Below are positions 1 to 6,291 of a stretch of 10,958 nucleotides of DNA, in pieces. The stretch lies in NCBI GenBank assembly GCA_030446525.1, contig JAUJNC010000171.1:1-10958 (forward strand), written 5' to 3'. The first letter of the stretch is position 1; each line of letters starts with the position of its first letter. Source of the DNA: Armatimonadaceae bacterium. Its GTDB lineage: Bacteria; Armatimonadota; Armatimonadia; Armatimonadales; Armatimonadaceae. The translations under genes were made by a program, and so were the position numbers. A model generated the notes under the pieces. That model saw only the letters and a program-made list of their open reading frames with translations, ran no database searches and was not told where the DNA came from.

Positions 1-1
1 C

Positions 2-175
2 GAATGGCTGTTCCGCTACCAGATACAAAGGGAAAGCTCGACGCGCGTGGCCGCTGGGGCGCGTGTCGAACGCAAGACTGTTGAGGCAGGCGTGAGGAAG
101 GCGGCCGCGCTGCTAGGGCTGCGCCTACGCCCCCCCAAGAAGGGCGGGCGACCACGAAAATCCGCCGTGGCGTAG
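2..175 (+). CDS. C-terminal fragment of a DNA-binding-like protein (paralog A)
   Basis: The frame is open from the window edge and gives 57 residues before a TAG stop, so only the C-terminus is present. It aligns without large gaps to the last 60 residues of the gene at 393-1352. Shared positions include W-L near the start, Y-Q, the run RKTVE, a G-L pair, and the terminal GGRPRK. The segment around RKTVE looks like a helix-turn-helix. GGRPRK resembles an AT-hook core (G-R-P flanked by basic residues). A DNA-binding role is inferred; I do not recognise the family. This copy is more GC-rich than its paralog. Confidence 0.7.
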   Translation, partial: EWLFRYQIQRESSTRVAAGARVERKTVEAGVRKAAALLGLRLRPPKKGGRPRKSAVA

Positions 176-223
176 CTACCCTACAGCGACACTTCCATGA
201 TGGGGAGTTGGCGAACGACGGCA

Positions 224-283
224 CAGCACCAAGCCCGTCAGCCTAGCCCAGCGTGAAAATCCAGGGCTGACGTCGAGGTGCTG
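224..283. repeat. Two-part inverted repeat (long hairpin) between the paralogs
   Basis: Outer arms CAGCACC (224-230) and GGTGCTG (277-283) pair perfectly over 7 bp. Inner arms CGTCAGCC (236-243) and GGCTGACG (265-272) pair over 8 bp, with a small asymmetric internal loop and a 21-nt apical loop. A further complementary pair, CTACAGC (181-187) and GCTGTAG (283-289), surrounds them. The structure could be an RNA leader, an operator or a recombination site. No U-tract follows, so it is not a standard terminator. Apart from this structure and the RBS, I see no gene in 176-392. Confidence 0.55.
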
Positions 284-372
284 CTGTAGGACGAGCTGAG
301 GTCTGGCTCCTGGCCGGCCTCGTCTGCGCGGCGGTCCTGTCCTTTGGCCACCGGCCAGGGCGAAGGCGTGCG

Positions 373-384
373 AGGAGGAAGGAG
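373..384 (+). promoter_or_regulatory. Ribosome binding site deciding the GTG start at 393
   Basis: AGGAGGAAGGAG is a strong purine-rich Shine-Dalgarno sequence ending 8 nt before the GTG at 393. An ATG at 389-391 is in another frame and too close to the site, so GTG at 393 is preferred. Confidence 0.7.
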
Positions 385-392
385 TCGAATGC

Positions 393-1352
393 GTGGAGGG
401 TGTAACAGAGCCACCCCGTCTTTCACTGCCCGAGTATGAAGCCTTAACCCCATATAGTGCGTCCGTAGTGCTGGCACGGCGTAATTTCTATGGGGCGGTG
501 AGGCAGTATGCAGCTAAGGCGCTTACCGAGCTTGCCGACGAACCGCTGAAATATCATGAAGAGCTTCGCGATGCAACAATGGAGGTGGGGGGCGGTAAGC
601 TGCGATACATTCCCAAAGAGTGGTACGAAGCTTTATACAACTGGCTCTATTTGGATAATGTAGTGTGTTCAGGCGAGGAATATCTACTGGACCGCACTGC
701 TAACCGCAGGCGTCCACGCTGGCAGCTTGAGCTCTTAAATGACATTCTCCCTGTTTACACGCAGTTACAAGCGAGTTTAGAGGCATGGTCAGATCGCTGG
801 CAGTTGAATGCGGCGAACGTCATACATGGATTCAATTTCATTGGTTTAAAAGGATTAGACTGGATAATGGCTCACGCTTTGTATGCCCTGTTTCGTTGTT
901 CAGCACTCTACGAAGATATCGGTGAAGCATGGGATGAGGCTGCAACGTTCCCGGACCCTCCATTCGAAGTCCTTCCGCATGTTTCGGCGAAACGATTTCG
1001 CCCACCGGCCATTACTGGATGGAGTCCAACGACACAGCGGCGCGCAGATTTCGTGCGGGACGCCCGCGCGGCTTTCGAGCACGCGCTGACGGAGTATGTT
1101 TCCGACCAGGAAAATCAAGCGAATCTACAGAACATCCCTCCGGCACGAAGGACACTCACTGCGGATCACTCTGTATGGCTCGTTTACTATCAGATGCATA
1201 GGCGCAGCTATCAGTGGATAGCAGATAATGTCGCCCATAGAGACCGCAAGACCGTTGAGGAAGCAGTAAAGGCCAACGCCCAGTGGATAGGTCTCCAAGT
1301 ACGCGCTCCAAGCGCGGGTGGGCGACCAAGGAAACGCCTACCCGCTAATTGA
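393..1352 (+). CDS. Uncharacterised 319-aa protein with C-terminal HTH-like segment and GGRPRK tail (paralog B)
   Basis: This is a complete, uninterrupted frame of 319 residues with a GTG start, chosen because of the Shine-Dalgarno sequence at 373-384. I do not recognise the family. The N-terminal three quarters is rich in aromatic residues and probably helical, with no signal peptide or membrane segment visible. Residues about 256-319 resemble the truncated gene at the left edge: W-L, Y-Q, RKTVE (285-289), G-L, and GGRPRK (309-314). The stretch around 270-305 has helix-turn-helix character and GGRPRK is AT-hook-like, so a DNA-binding regulator or accessory protein is inferred. Base composition is clearly AT-richer than the genes downstream, suggesting a separate origin. 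It is followed by a 128-nt gap before the next gene. Replication initiator and defence-associated protein are alternatives that cannot be excluded. Confidence 0.8.
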   Translation: MEGVTEPPRLSLPEYEALTPYSASVVLARRNFYGAVRQYAAKALTELADEPLKYHEELRDATMEVGGGKLRYIPKEWYEALYNWLYLDNVVCSGEEYLLDRTANRRRPRWQLELLNDILPVYTQLQASLEAWSDRWQLNAANVIHGFNFIGLKGLDWIMAHALYALFRCSALYEDIGEAWDEAATFPDPPFEVLPHVSAKRFRPPAITGWSPTTQRRADFVRDARAAFEHALTEYVSDQENQANLQNIPPARRTLTADHSVWLVYYQMHRRSYQWIADNVAHRDRKTVEEAVKANAQWIGLQVRAPSAGGRPRKRLPAN

Positions 1353-1436
1353 GCGGGCGCACGAAACCCGGAAGTTTGTCCAGGCGCGCTATCCCCCCGT
1401 TTTTTCATCGTACCGATCTCCCTATGCTAGAAGCAC

Positions 1437-1456
1437 AGGACAGCACGAGCCGTCCT
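1437..1456. promoter_or_regulatory. Near-palindromic operator candidate upstream of the Xis-like gene
   Basis: AGGACAGCACGAGCCGTCCT matches its own reverse complement at 16 of 20 positions, with perfect 5-bp outer arms. It sits 10 nt before the Shine-Dalgarno sequence of the small HTH gene at 1481, a position suited to autoregulation. Function is inferred only. Confidence 0.35.
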
Positions 1457-1466
1457 TCGAAGCATT

Positions 1467-1473
1467 AGGAGGT
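1467..1473 (+). promoter_or_regulatory. Consensus Shine-Dalgarno AGGAGGT
   Basis: AGGAGGT lies 7 nt before the GTG at 1481 and fixes that codon as the start of the small HTH gene. Confidence 0.75.
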
Positions 1474-1480
1474 AGTCACG

Positions 1481-1711
1481 GTGCAAACCATCCGGCGCCC
1501 GCAATCAGAAACCGTCTCCGTCGAATATGCCGCCGCAGCGCTCGGCATCGGCCGGACCACGCTCTACAACGCGATCAAGCGCGGGGAGCTGCCAGTCCTG
1601 CGGATCGGGCGCCGCGTGGTGGTGCGCCGCGCCACGCTTGACCGGCTGCTGACAGACCCGGATACCCTGCCGCGGTTGCTTACCGAGGGACGCGACCATG
1701 ACGCCGTGTGA
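1481..1711 (+). CDS. Excisionase-type (MerR-like HTH_17) DNA-binding protein
   Basis: A 76-residue intact frame starts with GTG behind a consensus Shine-Dalgarno. Residues about 13-50 carry the classic excisionase/HTH_17 pattern: V-x-x-A-A-x-x-L-G-I-G-R-T-T-L-Y-N as the helix-turn-helix, then I-K-R-G-E-L-P-V-L-R-I-G-R-R and a final helix beginning A-T-L-D-R-L-L. Members of this family bind DNA as recombination directionality factors or as small regulators of mobile elements. Its 3' end overlaps the primase start by 14 nt (ATG at 1698 against TGA at 1709-1711), so the two are translationally coupled. Its place at the head of the replication cassette favours a regulator or copy-control role. 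An excisionase role is possible but no integrase is in this window. Confidence 0.85.
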   Translation: MQTIRRPQSETVSVEYAAAALGIGRTTLYNAIKRGELPVLRIGRRVVVRRATLDRLLTDPDTLPRLLTEGRDHDAV

Positions 1712-2459
1712 AGACGGGCACACGATGAGCGTCACCGATTCAGGCAGCTTCCTGATCGCCCGCTCTGGCGACCTCGCCCCCGGCGAGGCAATCGAGATTC
1801 GCACCTTCCACGCCGACAGGCGCCCTGGGCCGCGCGCGTGGTTCCCCGACCCGTGCGAAGCGGCCACCTACGCCCTCGGCTTGCCGGCGCACCTGGCGAT
1901 CTACTACGGCGTCCTGCCCCGCGTCCGTGGCGGCGGCAAGAAATGCCACGTCACTCGCGTCACCGCCCTCTGGGCCGATGTTGACGATAAGTGCTTCCCC
2001 AGCGGGCGCGTCGGCGCGCTGGCGGCCCTGGCCGCCTTCCCGCTCGTCCCGGCCTGGCTCGTGGACAGTGGGGGCGGGCTGCAAGCCTACTGGCACCTAC
2101 GCCCGGCGCTCCCTGTCGCTGGCAACCCGGAGGCCGTGGCGCGCGTGGAGGGCCTGCTACGCCGGCTGTACGCCCGCCTGGGCGGTCTGGACGCCGTGCA
2201 GGACCTCTCGCGCGTCCTGCGGCTGCCCGGCTCGCTCAACGGCAAGTACAATCCGCCGCGCCCGGTGGCGATCGTCGCGCGCAACCCGTGGCCGGCCTAC
2301 CGGCTCGAAGACTTCGAGGCGCTGCTGCCGCCCCCGCCCCCGCCGCCGACGACCTCGACCGGCCCCGCGCCGGCTTGGCGGGCGACCGGGCCGGCGCGGC
2401 GGCCGGCGCCGGCGGGGTGGCCGGCCTGGTCGCCCGCCATGCCCGGGGCCGCGGGGTAA
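1698..2459 (+). CDS. Archaeo-eukaryotic-type primase (RepB/prim-pol-like) of a mobile element, N-terminal catalytic part
   Basis: The frame gives 253 residues, and the catalytic signatures of an AEP-superfamily primase are visible. An acidic motif I is at D94-x-D96 in a W-A-D-V-D-D context. Motif II is SGGGLQAYW (124-132), with Q129 where many relatives have histidine. Motif III lies around D169, followed by the family hallmark RLPGSLNGKYN (175-185). A run of seven prolines (211-217) then acts as a linker. Such enzymes prime replication of plasmids, phages and integrative elements. The start overlaps the upstream HTH gene; an internal ATG at 1725 is the alternative. The last 20-30 residues are low-complexity and frame-shifted: the protein continues in another frame to about 2690. 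Confidence 0.8.
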   Translation: MTPCEDGHTMSVTDSGSFLIARSGDLAPGEAIEIRTFHADRRPGPRAWFPDPCEAATYALGLPAHLAIYYGVLPRVRGGGKKCHVTRVTALWADVDDKCFPSGRVGALAALAAFPLVPAWLVDSGGGLQAYWHLRPALPVAGNPEAVARVEGLLRRLYARLGGLDAVQDLSRVLRLPGSLNGKYNPPRPVAIVARNPWPAYRLEDFEALLPPPPPPPTTSTGPAPAWRATGPARRPAPAGWPAWSPAMPGAAG

Positions 2460-2690
2460 ACGTCCCACGGGTCCAGGGTCAGGGCGCCGGGCCCGCCCGC
2501 AACGACCGCGCGGCGGGTATACCGACCACTGGATCACGGTCCTGGCCGCGGTCCCGCCCTCTGCAGGTGCGGAGATCGCGCTGTGCGAGACGGCGTGGGC
2601 CCGGCCACGAGCCCGGATCGCGGAAGTTCGCGTCGTTCGATCGCTGTTCGTGGAGCCCCGGCCACGGGGCAGGGCGGAAGTTCGCGTCGC
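2420..2690 (+). pseudogene. Frame-shifted continuation of the primase (PriCT-like C-terminal region)
   Basis: From about 2400 the coding signal moves to another frame, where the translation reads V-A-G-L-V-A-R-H-A-R-G-R-G and then GAGPARNDRAAG. Near 2515 it shifts again to YTDHWITVLAAVPPSAGAE and on to a segment like I-A-E-V-R-V-V-R-S-L-F-V-E near 2620-2655. An RN-D sequence followed by a helical domain ending in an EVRR-type helix is what PriCT domains look like after prim-pol domains. This assignment is inferred from pattern only. At least two single-base indels are needed to join it to the preceding CDS. Confidence 0.5.
2600..2689. repeat. Imperfect tandem direct repeat
   Basis: CCCGGCCACG occurs at 2600-2609 and 2657-2666. 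GCGGAAGTTCGCGTCG follows each copy (2620-2635 and 2674-2689), with a linker that differs by 3 nt. The pair makes two units about 54-57 bp apart at the end of the primase coding region. Confidence 0.5.
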
Positions 2691-2734
2691 GGGCTATCCG
2701 CGCGCAGGGCGGGCGCGGGCCGGCGGGCGCCGGG

Positions 2735-3112
2735 ACCTCTACCTGGCCCGCCGGCACGTGGCGGCCACCCGCGCCCCGCCTGGTCCTGGGCGGCCTGCGC
2801 GTGCAGCAGTCCGGCGCGTTGCGTGTGCGCGGCAGGGGTGCGCCGTGCCGGATCGTGATGCCCCCGCCGTCGCGGTGGGAGACGGCTGGGAGCTGCTGGC
2901 CGCCGACATCCCGCCGGCGGGATGGTGCGGCTGCGCCGATGTAATCTTCCAGAATGGCCGTCGGTGCATGTGGCCCCCTGGCGCTGACGGACCCCGCCGC
3001 GCGGGCGGGTTACGCCGCCACCGCCCGCGCCGCGGCCGCGGACGGTCCCGACGAAGGGCGATCGGCGCGGGGCTGCTGGCCCTCGCCGCGCTGGCACTGG
3101 GCGCGGTGCAGG
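2735..3112 (+). pseudogene. Frame-shifted coding tract between primase and helicase, unknown product
   Basis: Protein-like segments appear in alternating frames. They are R-L-V-L-G-G-L-R-V-Q-Q-S-G-A-L at about 2776-2825, a stretch with A-P-C-R-I-V-M-P-P-P-S near 2840-2870, WELLAADIPP near 2890-2920, a piece with L-P-E-W-P-S-V-H-V-A-P-W-R at about 2948-2988, and L-T-D-P-A-A-R-A-G-Y-A near 2980-3015. A leucine/alanine-rich run then leads to about 3110. I do not recognise the family. It may be a separate small gene or an N-terminal part of the helicase. Start and stop cannot be fixed because at least three frame changes are needed. Confidence 0.4.
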
Positions 3113-4857
3113 GTGGCGGCAAGACGACACAGGCCGAGGCGCTGATCGCGCTGGCCGGGGATGCCGAGCTCTGGCACACCCCGGACGGCAAGCCGTTCGC
3201 CACTCTAACGGCAGGCGATCCACCGCGGCACTGGCCGCTCAAGTCGAAGGCGTGCCCTGGGCTACGCCTGGCGCTACTACCAGGCGCACGAGGGCAAGGC
3301 GCCCGGCAGCAAGCGGTCCAGGACGCCCTCGATGCGCTGGCGGGGCGGGCATCTTCGCCGGCCAGGAACACCCGATGCTCCGATGCGCCTGGCGCCGCAC
3401 GACGGGCGGCTCTACCTCGACCTGGGGGCGCCGACTGGGCCGCCCGTGGCGATCGGCCCCGACGGCTGGGCGATCGTGACCGACCCGCCGGTGCGCTTCC
3501 GGCGCCCGCGCGCGGGCTGGCGCCCTGCCCTGCCCGTGCCGGGCGCCACCTCGACCAGTTGCGCCCGTTCGTCAACGACGGCGGCGGCAAGGACACCCTG
3601 GCGGCTGCTGGTGTCCGCAACATATCGAGCACCTTCACCCCCGCGGCCCCTACCCGGTCCTGGCGCTGCACGGCGAACAAGGGCGCCAAGACGACCACGC
3701 GCGCGCTCTGCGACGGCTGGTGGACCCGCAGACGGCCGACCTCCGCGCCGCGCCGCGCCGGCGCGACCTGGCGATCCGCGAACGCCTGGATCGTCGGGTA
3801 CGACAACCTCTCGCAGTTGAAGAGTGGTTCTCGGACACCCTCTGCCGGCTCTCGACCGGCGGGGGCTGGGGACGCGGGGCTGTACTCCGACGATGAAGAA
3901 GTCCTCTTCGAGGCCCGCCGGCCAGTGCTGCTCAACGGGATCGAAGACCTCGCCACGCCCGGACCTTTTGGGGCGGACCATCGATGCGCCATCTGCCGTA
4001 CATCCCCGACGACCGGCGGCGCGACGAAGAAAACGTTCTGGCGCGAGTACGAGGCGGCCAAACCGGCGATCCTGGGCGCGCTGCTCGATGCCATCGCCAA
4101 GCGCTGGCGCGGCTGCCGGGTTCCACGCTCCGACGGAAACCGCGGCTGGCGGAACTTCGCGCTGTGGGTGACGGCGGCGAGCCGGCGCTGGGCTGGCCGG
4201 CGGGCCCTTCCTGCGCGCCTACGAGGGCAACCGGGCGGCGCTCGGGCCTGGCCCTCGACGCCTCGCCGCTGGCGCTGGCCGTCCGCCAGTTGGCCGAGCG
4301 CCACGCCCCCGCCGCGCCCTGGCAGGGGACGGCGGCGGAACTGCTCGACCAGCTGGGGCAGGGGCAGACCCGAGGCCACGAAGAAGGGCCGGACTGGCCC
4401 AAGACCGCCCGCGCCCTCTCGGGCGGGCTGCGCCCTACGCGCCCGGCTTGCGCGCCGCGGGCATGGCGGTGGACCTCGACCGGCGGGAGCCAGGCGGCGC
4501 GCGCCGCCGCTGATCGCCCTCTGCCAGAACAGCCCGCCGCCCACCGTCCCGACCGTCCCGACCGCCCCCGGAACCGCCCCGCGACGCGCCGCGCGGCGCG
4601 GACGGACCGCGGGACAGTTCCCGGCCGGCGAGACGAGCGACCGTCCCGCCCTCGCGGGCCGCCCAGGAAGCCAACGCCGGGGCGGTGTCCTGCGGCGCCG
4701 GGATTGTCGGGACGGTCGGGACGGTCCCGCGCCCCTGGTTCCTGAAACGACCTCGCCACCCCGGCGCGGTGGGACGCCGCACGCTGTCTGCGCTGCCTCG
4801 ACCCGATGCCGCCGGGGACACGGCGCGCTGTGCCCGGACTGTCGGGCGGAAGGATAA
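3113..4857 (+). pseudogene. Phage/plasmid-type replication ATPase (helicase-like), frame-shifted, with C-terminal Cys4 finger
   Basis: The order of segments is that of a mobile-element replication ATPase following a primase. The N-terminal part has T-Q-A-E-A-L-I-A-L-A and AELWHTPDGKPFATL (about 3130-3210), then L-Y-L-D-L-G near 3410-3425 and V-T-D-P-P-V-R-F-R-R-P near 3475-3510. A P-loop lies at 3672-3696, where G-E-Q-G joins A-K-T-T-T across a one-base shift. A Walker B-like W-I-V-G-Y-D-N-L-S (3787-3813) follows, then DDEEVLFEARRPVLLNGIED (about 3890-3950) as a sensor-like block. Helical C-terminal segments follow, including W-V-T-A-A-E-P-A-L-G-W-P. A proline/threonine-rich tail ends in a finger with C-L-R-C and C-P-D-C-R (about 4788-4850). 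The in-frame stop is at 4855-4857. The start is unresolved; GTG at 3113 is only a guess. Many indels break the frame. Confidence 0.6.
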
Positions 4858-4862
4858 GGCTG

Positions 4863-5156
4863 ATGCCTGACGCACGCTGGAAGCGGCACGAGCGCGCGGT
4901 CGCGCGGGAGCAAGGGGGCAAGCCTGCCCAACAGCGGCGCCGGCCAGCCGATTGCCGGGCGGGCGGTTGATGTGCAGATCAAGACAGCGAGCGTGCCGGC
5001 CTGGCTCTGGGCGGCGCTCGACCAGGCGGCGCGCGACGCGGAGATGAGCGGCCGGCCGTGGTGCTGGTCGAGGTGTCGCAAGGGCGGAAGATGCGCCGGC
5101 TGGCACTCCTCGACTTCGAGCAGTTTCAGGCGGTGGTCCGCGGCGGGGGGCGATAG
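4863..5156 (+). pseudogene. Small PD-(D/E)XK nuclease, Holliday junction resolvase-like, with compensating frameshifts
   Basis: The ATG at 4863 lies 5 nt after the helicase stop and has a GGAAGGA Shine-Dalgarno just upstream; the TAG at 5154-5156 is in the same frame overall. Read across two local frame changes, the product of about 97 residues is W-K-R-H-E-R-A-V-A, then L-P-N-S-G-A-G-Q-P near 4925-4945. Next comes V-Q-I-K-T (4973-4987) followed by PAWLWAALDQAARDAEMSGR, then V-V-L-V-E-V-S-Q-G-R-K and a final D-F-E-Q-F-Q helix. This matches small phage-encoded PD-(D/E)XK nucleases that act like RusA/Hjc-type resolvases. The usual E-x-K appears as Q-I-K. Position after primase and helicase supports a role in resolving replication or recombination intermediates. 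Confidence 0.6.
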
Positions 5157-5172
5157 AAGTGCTGCGGAAGTG

Positions 5173-5190
5173 GGTTTCGTGGCCGAAACC
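5173..5190. repeat. 7-bp perfect hairpin downstream of the nuclease gene
   Basis: GGTTTCG (5173-5179) pairs with CGAAACC (5184-5190) across a 4-nt TGGC loop, 16 nt after the nuclease stop. No T-tract follows, so an operator or repeat role is as likely as termination. Confidence 0.5.
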
Positions 5191-5222
5191 GGGTCGAAAA
5201 TGGCCTGAAAGCGGGCGATTTG

Positions 5223-5241
5223 CACGCGTTCGGCGTGTTTT
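5223..5241 (+). terminator. Weak intrinsic-terminator-like hairpin
   Basis: CACGC (5223-5227) and GCGTG (5233-5237) form a 5-bp GC-rich stem with a 5-nt loop and are followed at once by TTTT (5238-5241). The stem is short, so this is a weak candidate for ending the replication-gene transcript. Confidence 0.35.
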
Positions 5242-5250
5242 CTGGCTTAA

Positions 5251-5260
5251 ATCGGCCGAT
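5251..5260. promoter_or_regulatory. Perfect palindrome ATCGGCCGAT
   Basis: The ten bases equal their reverse complement and sit between TTAA and CAATT in the intergenic region, as an operator for a dimeric regulator would. The small HTH proteins of the element are possible ligands, by inference only. Confidence 0.35.
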
Positions 5261-5374
5261 CAATTGCCGTTTCGCGTGCTGTTTCCTTATTAGAAAACTG
5301 CGCGGTTTGCCCAGTGCCGACGCGGAAACCGGGGGACAAGGCGGCTATTTTTCGCGCGCGGTGCCTGATGATTT

Positions 5375-5389
5375 CGGCACAATCGCCAC
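5375..5389 (+). promoter_or_regulatory. Shared upstream motif, copy 1 (CGGCACAAT...CCAC)
   Basis: CGGCACAATCGCCAC lies 26 nt before the ATG at 5416. A near-copy occupies a similar place before the second zinc-ribbon gene at 6292. The common core is CGGCACAAT plus a terminal CCAC. Confidence 0.4.
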
Positions 5390-5415
5390 GCGCGCGGGCG
5401 CGGGAGGAGGGCACG

Positions 5416-6107
5416 ATGGGCGGGCCGGGCGGCAACCGGGATTACCGCTGGGGCGAAACCCTCGACCGACGGCCAGCGGCAGCTCGACGTGCGCCGACTG
5501 GCGCGGCGGCGCACTGGTAGCCGGCGCCCGCGCGCTGATCGGCTGGGGCGATGGCGGGTGGATCAACGTGGCGGCAGCGGGCGGCAACGACGGCCGCCCC
5601 GCCGCCCTCACTCTCGACTACCGCTATCGGCGCAACGGCGGCGCGTGGGAAGACGTGCGGCAGACGGTCCTCGCCTGGACGCCCTGCACCTATGGCGGGG
5701 CGCGTCCCTGGTTCCGCTGCCCCACCTGCGGGCGGCGGTGCTGTGGGGGCGCCGGTCACTTCTTCCTCTGCCGCGGCTGCCACGGCCTCGCCTACCAGAG
5801 CACGCGGGAGGGCCGGCGCGACCGACGCCGCATACGGGCGCAGACGATCCGCCGACGGCTGGGCGATTCGCCGTCTACAAGCCCCTTCCCGTCCAAGCCG
5901 CCGCGGATGCACTGGCGAACCTACATGCGGCTCTACATGGCGCGCAGTCTGCCGAGTTCGCCTACCATGTGGAGACGATGCAAGGCATCGAGCGACTGGG
6001 GGCTGGCTCCAGCGCATCGAGCGGCGCAGAAACGCACACCTTGCGAGACAAAGACCGCACAACCCGGCGACCTGGCGGACACCCTCGACCGGCTGCTGGA
6101 TGCCTGA
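5416..6107 (+). pseudogene. Zinc-ribbon protein 1 (uncharacterised phage/mobile-element family), frame-shifted
   Basis: The ATG at 5416 follows a GGGAGGAGGG Shine-Dalgarno and opens M-G-G-P-G-G-N-R, like the M-G-G-x-G-S-G-R start of a widespread uncharacterised zinc-ribbon family. The middle reads LTLDYRYRRNGGAWEDVRQ, then T-P-C-T-Y-G-G-A-R-P-W-F. A clear zinc ribbon follows: C-P-T-C (5718-5729) and C-R-G-C (5769-5780), with G-L-A-Y-Q-S-T-R-E after it. Further on are A-Q-T-I-R-R-R-L-G and M-H-W-R-T-Y-M-R-L, typical of the family tail. Frames change near 5470 and again after about 5930, where E-F-A-Y-H-V-E-T-M-Q-G-I-E-R-L appears. The given stop is TGA at 6105-6107, but protein-like sequence (A-E-R-Y-G-R-F-R-W-E-R-R-R) runs past it in another frame, possibly to a TAG at 6267-6269. 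Function is unknown; binding of nucleic acid is inferred from the fold. Confidence 0.6.
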
Positions 6108-6246
6108 GCGGCGGAACGGTACGGGCGCTTCCGCTGGGAGCGCCGCCGGTGCGCGCTGGGCGCCAGCGTTCGAGCAGAAGATTCCGGAATGCGGCCTATG
6201 CAGGTGCATCATTGCCCTTGCTGCGACGAGGAAAACCGCCTCGGGA

Positions 6247-6262
6247 CGGCACAATTGTCCAC
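6247..6262 (+). promoter_or_regulatory. Shared upstream motif, copy 2 (CGGCACAAT...CCAC)
   Basis: CGGCACAATTGTCCAC lies 29 nt before the ATG at 6292 and matches the element before the first zinc-ribbon gene. It may be a promoter or operator common to both, or simply part of the duplicated unit. Confidence 0.4.
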
Positions 6263-6291
6263 TATCTAGGAAAATCCCGTGGAGGGGCGCG

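Larger units (their letters stand above)
5157..5415. promoter_or_regulatory. Repeat-rich intergenic region, candidate control region or origin
   Basis: No gene is supported here. The region is AT-richer than its flanks. It contains five GTTTC/GAAAC pentamers (5174, 5185, 5269, 5281, 5325), two of them within the 9-mer GAAACCGGG (5185-5193 and 5325-5333). It also holds a perfect 10-bp palindrome ATCGGCCGAT (5251-5260) with AT-rich flanks, and two hairpins. This arrangement suits a promoter/operator zone for the downstream genes or an iteron-type replication origin. Neither is proven. Confidence 0.45.

Noticed and set aside
238..477. A 79-codon minus-strand frame
   Set aside because: It overlaps the hairpin, the Shine-Dalgarno and the start of the 319-aa gene, and its composition is that of an antisense shadow.
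3102..3130. G-A-V-Q-G-G-G-K-T-T as a first Walker A motif
   Set aside because: The spacing does not fit G-x4-G-K-T, the site is next to a likely frame change, and the proper P-loop lies at 3672-3696.
1927..4857. A single 976-codon plus-strand open frame
   Set aside because: It is an out-of-frame reading for much of its length, rich in Arg/Pro/Ala. It competes with the primase frame until 2459, and only its later parts carry helicase motifs. Long chance frames are expected in DNA this GC-rich.
2739..5225. An 828-codon minus-strand open frame
   Set aside because: It is antisense to helicase and nuclease motifs, has low-complexity Ala/Arg/Pro/Ser composition and shows no domain.
6198..6269. 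A 23-codon ORF with H-C-P-C-C
   Set aside because: It is in frame with a probable extension of the first zinc-ribbon gene and has no clear ribosome binding site, so a separate gene is not supported.
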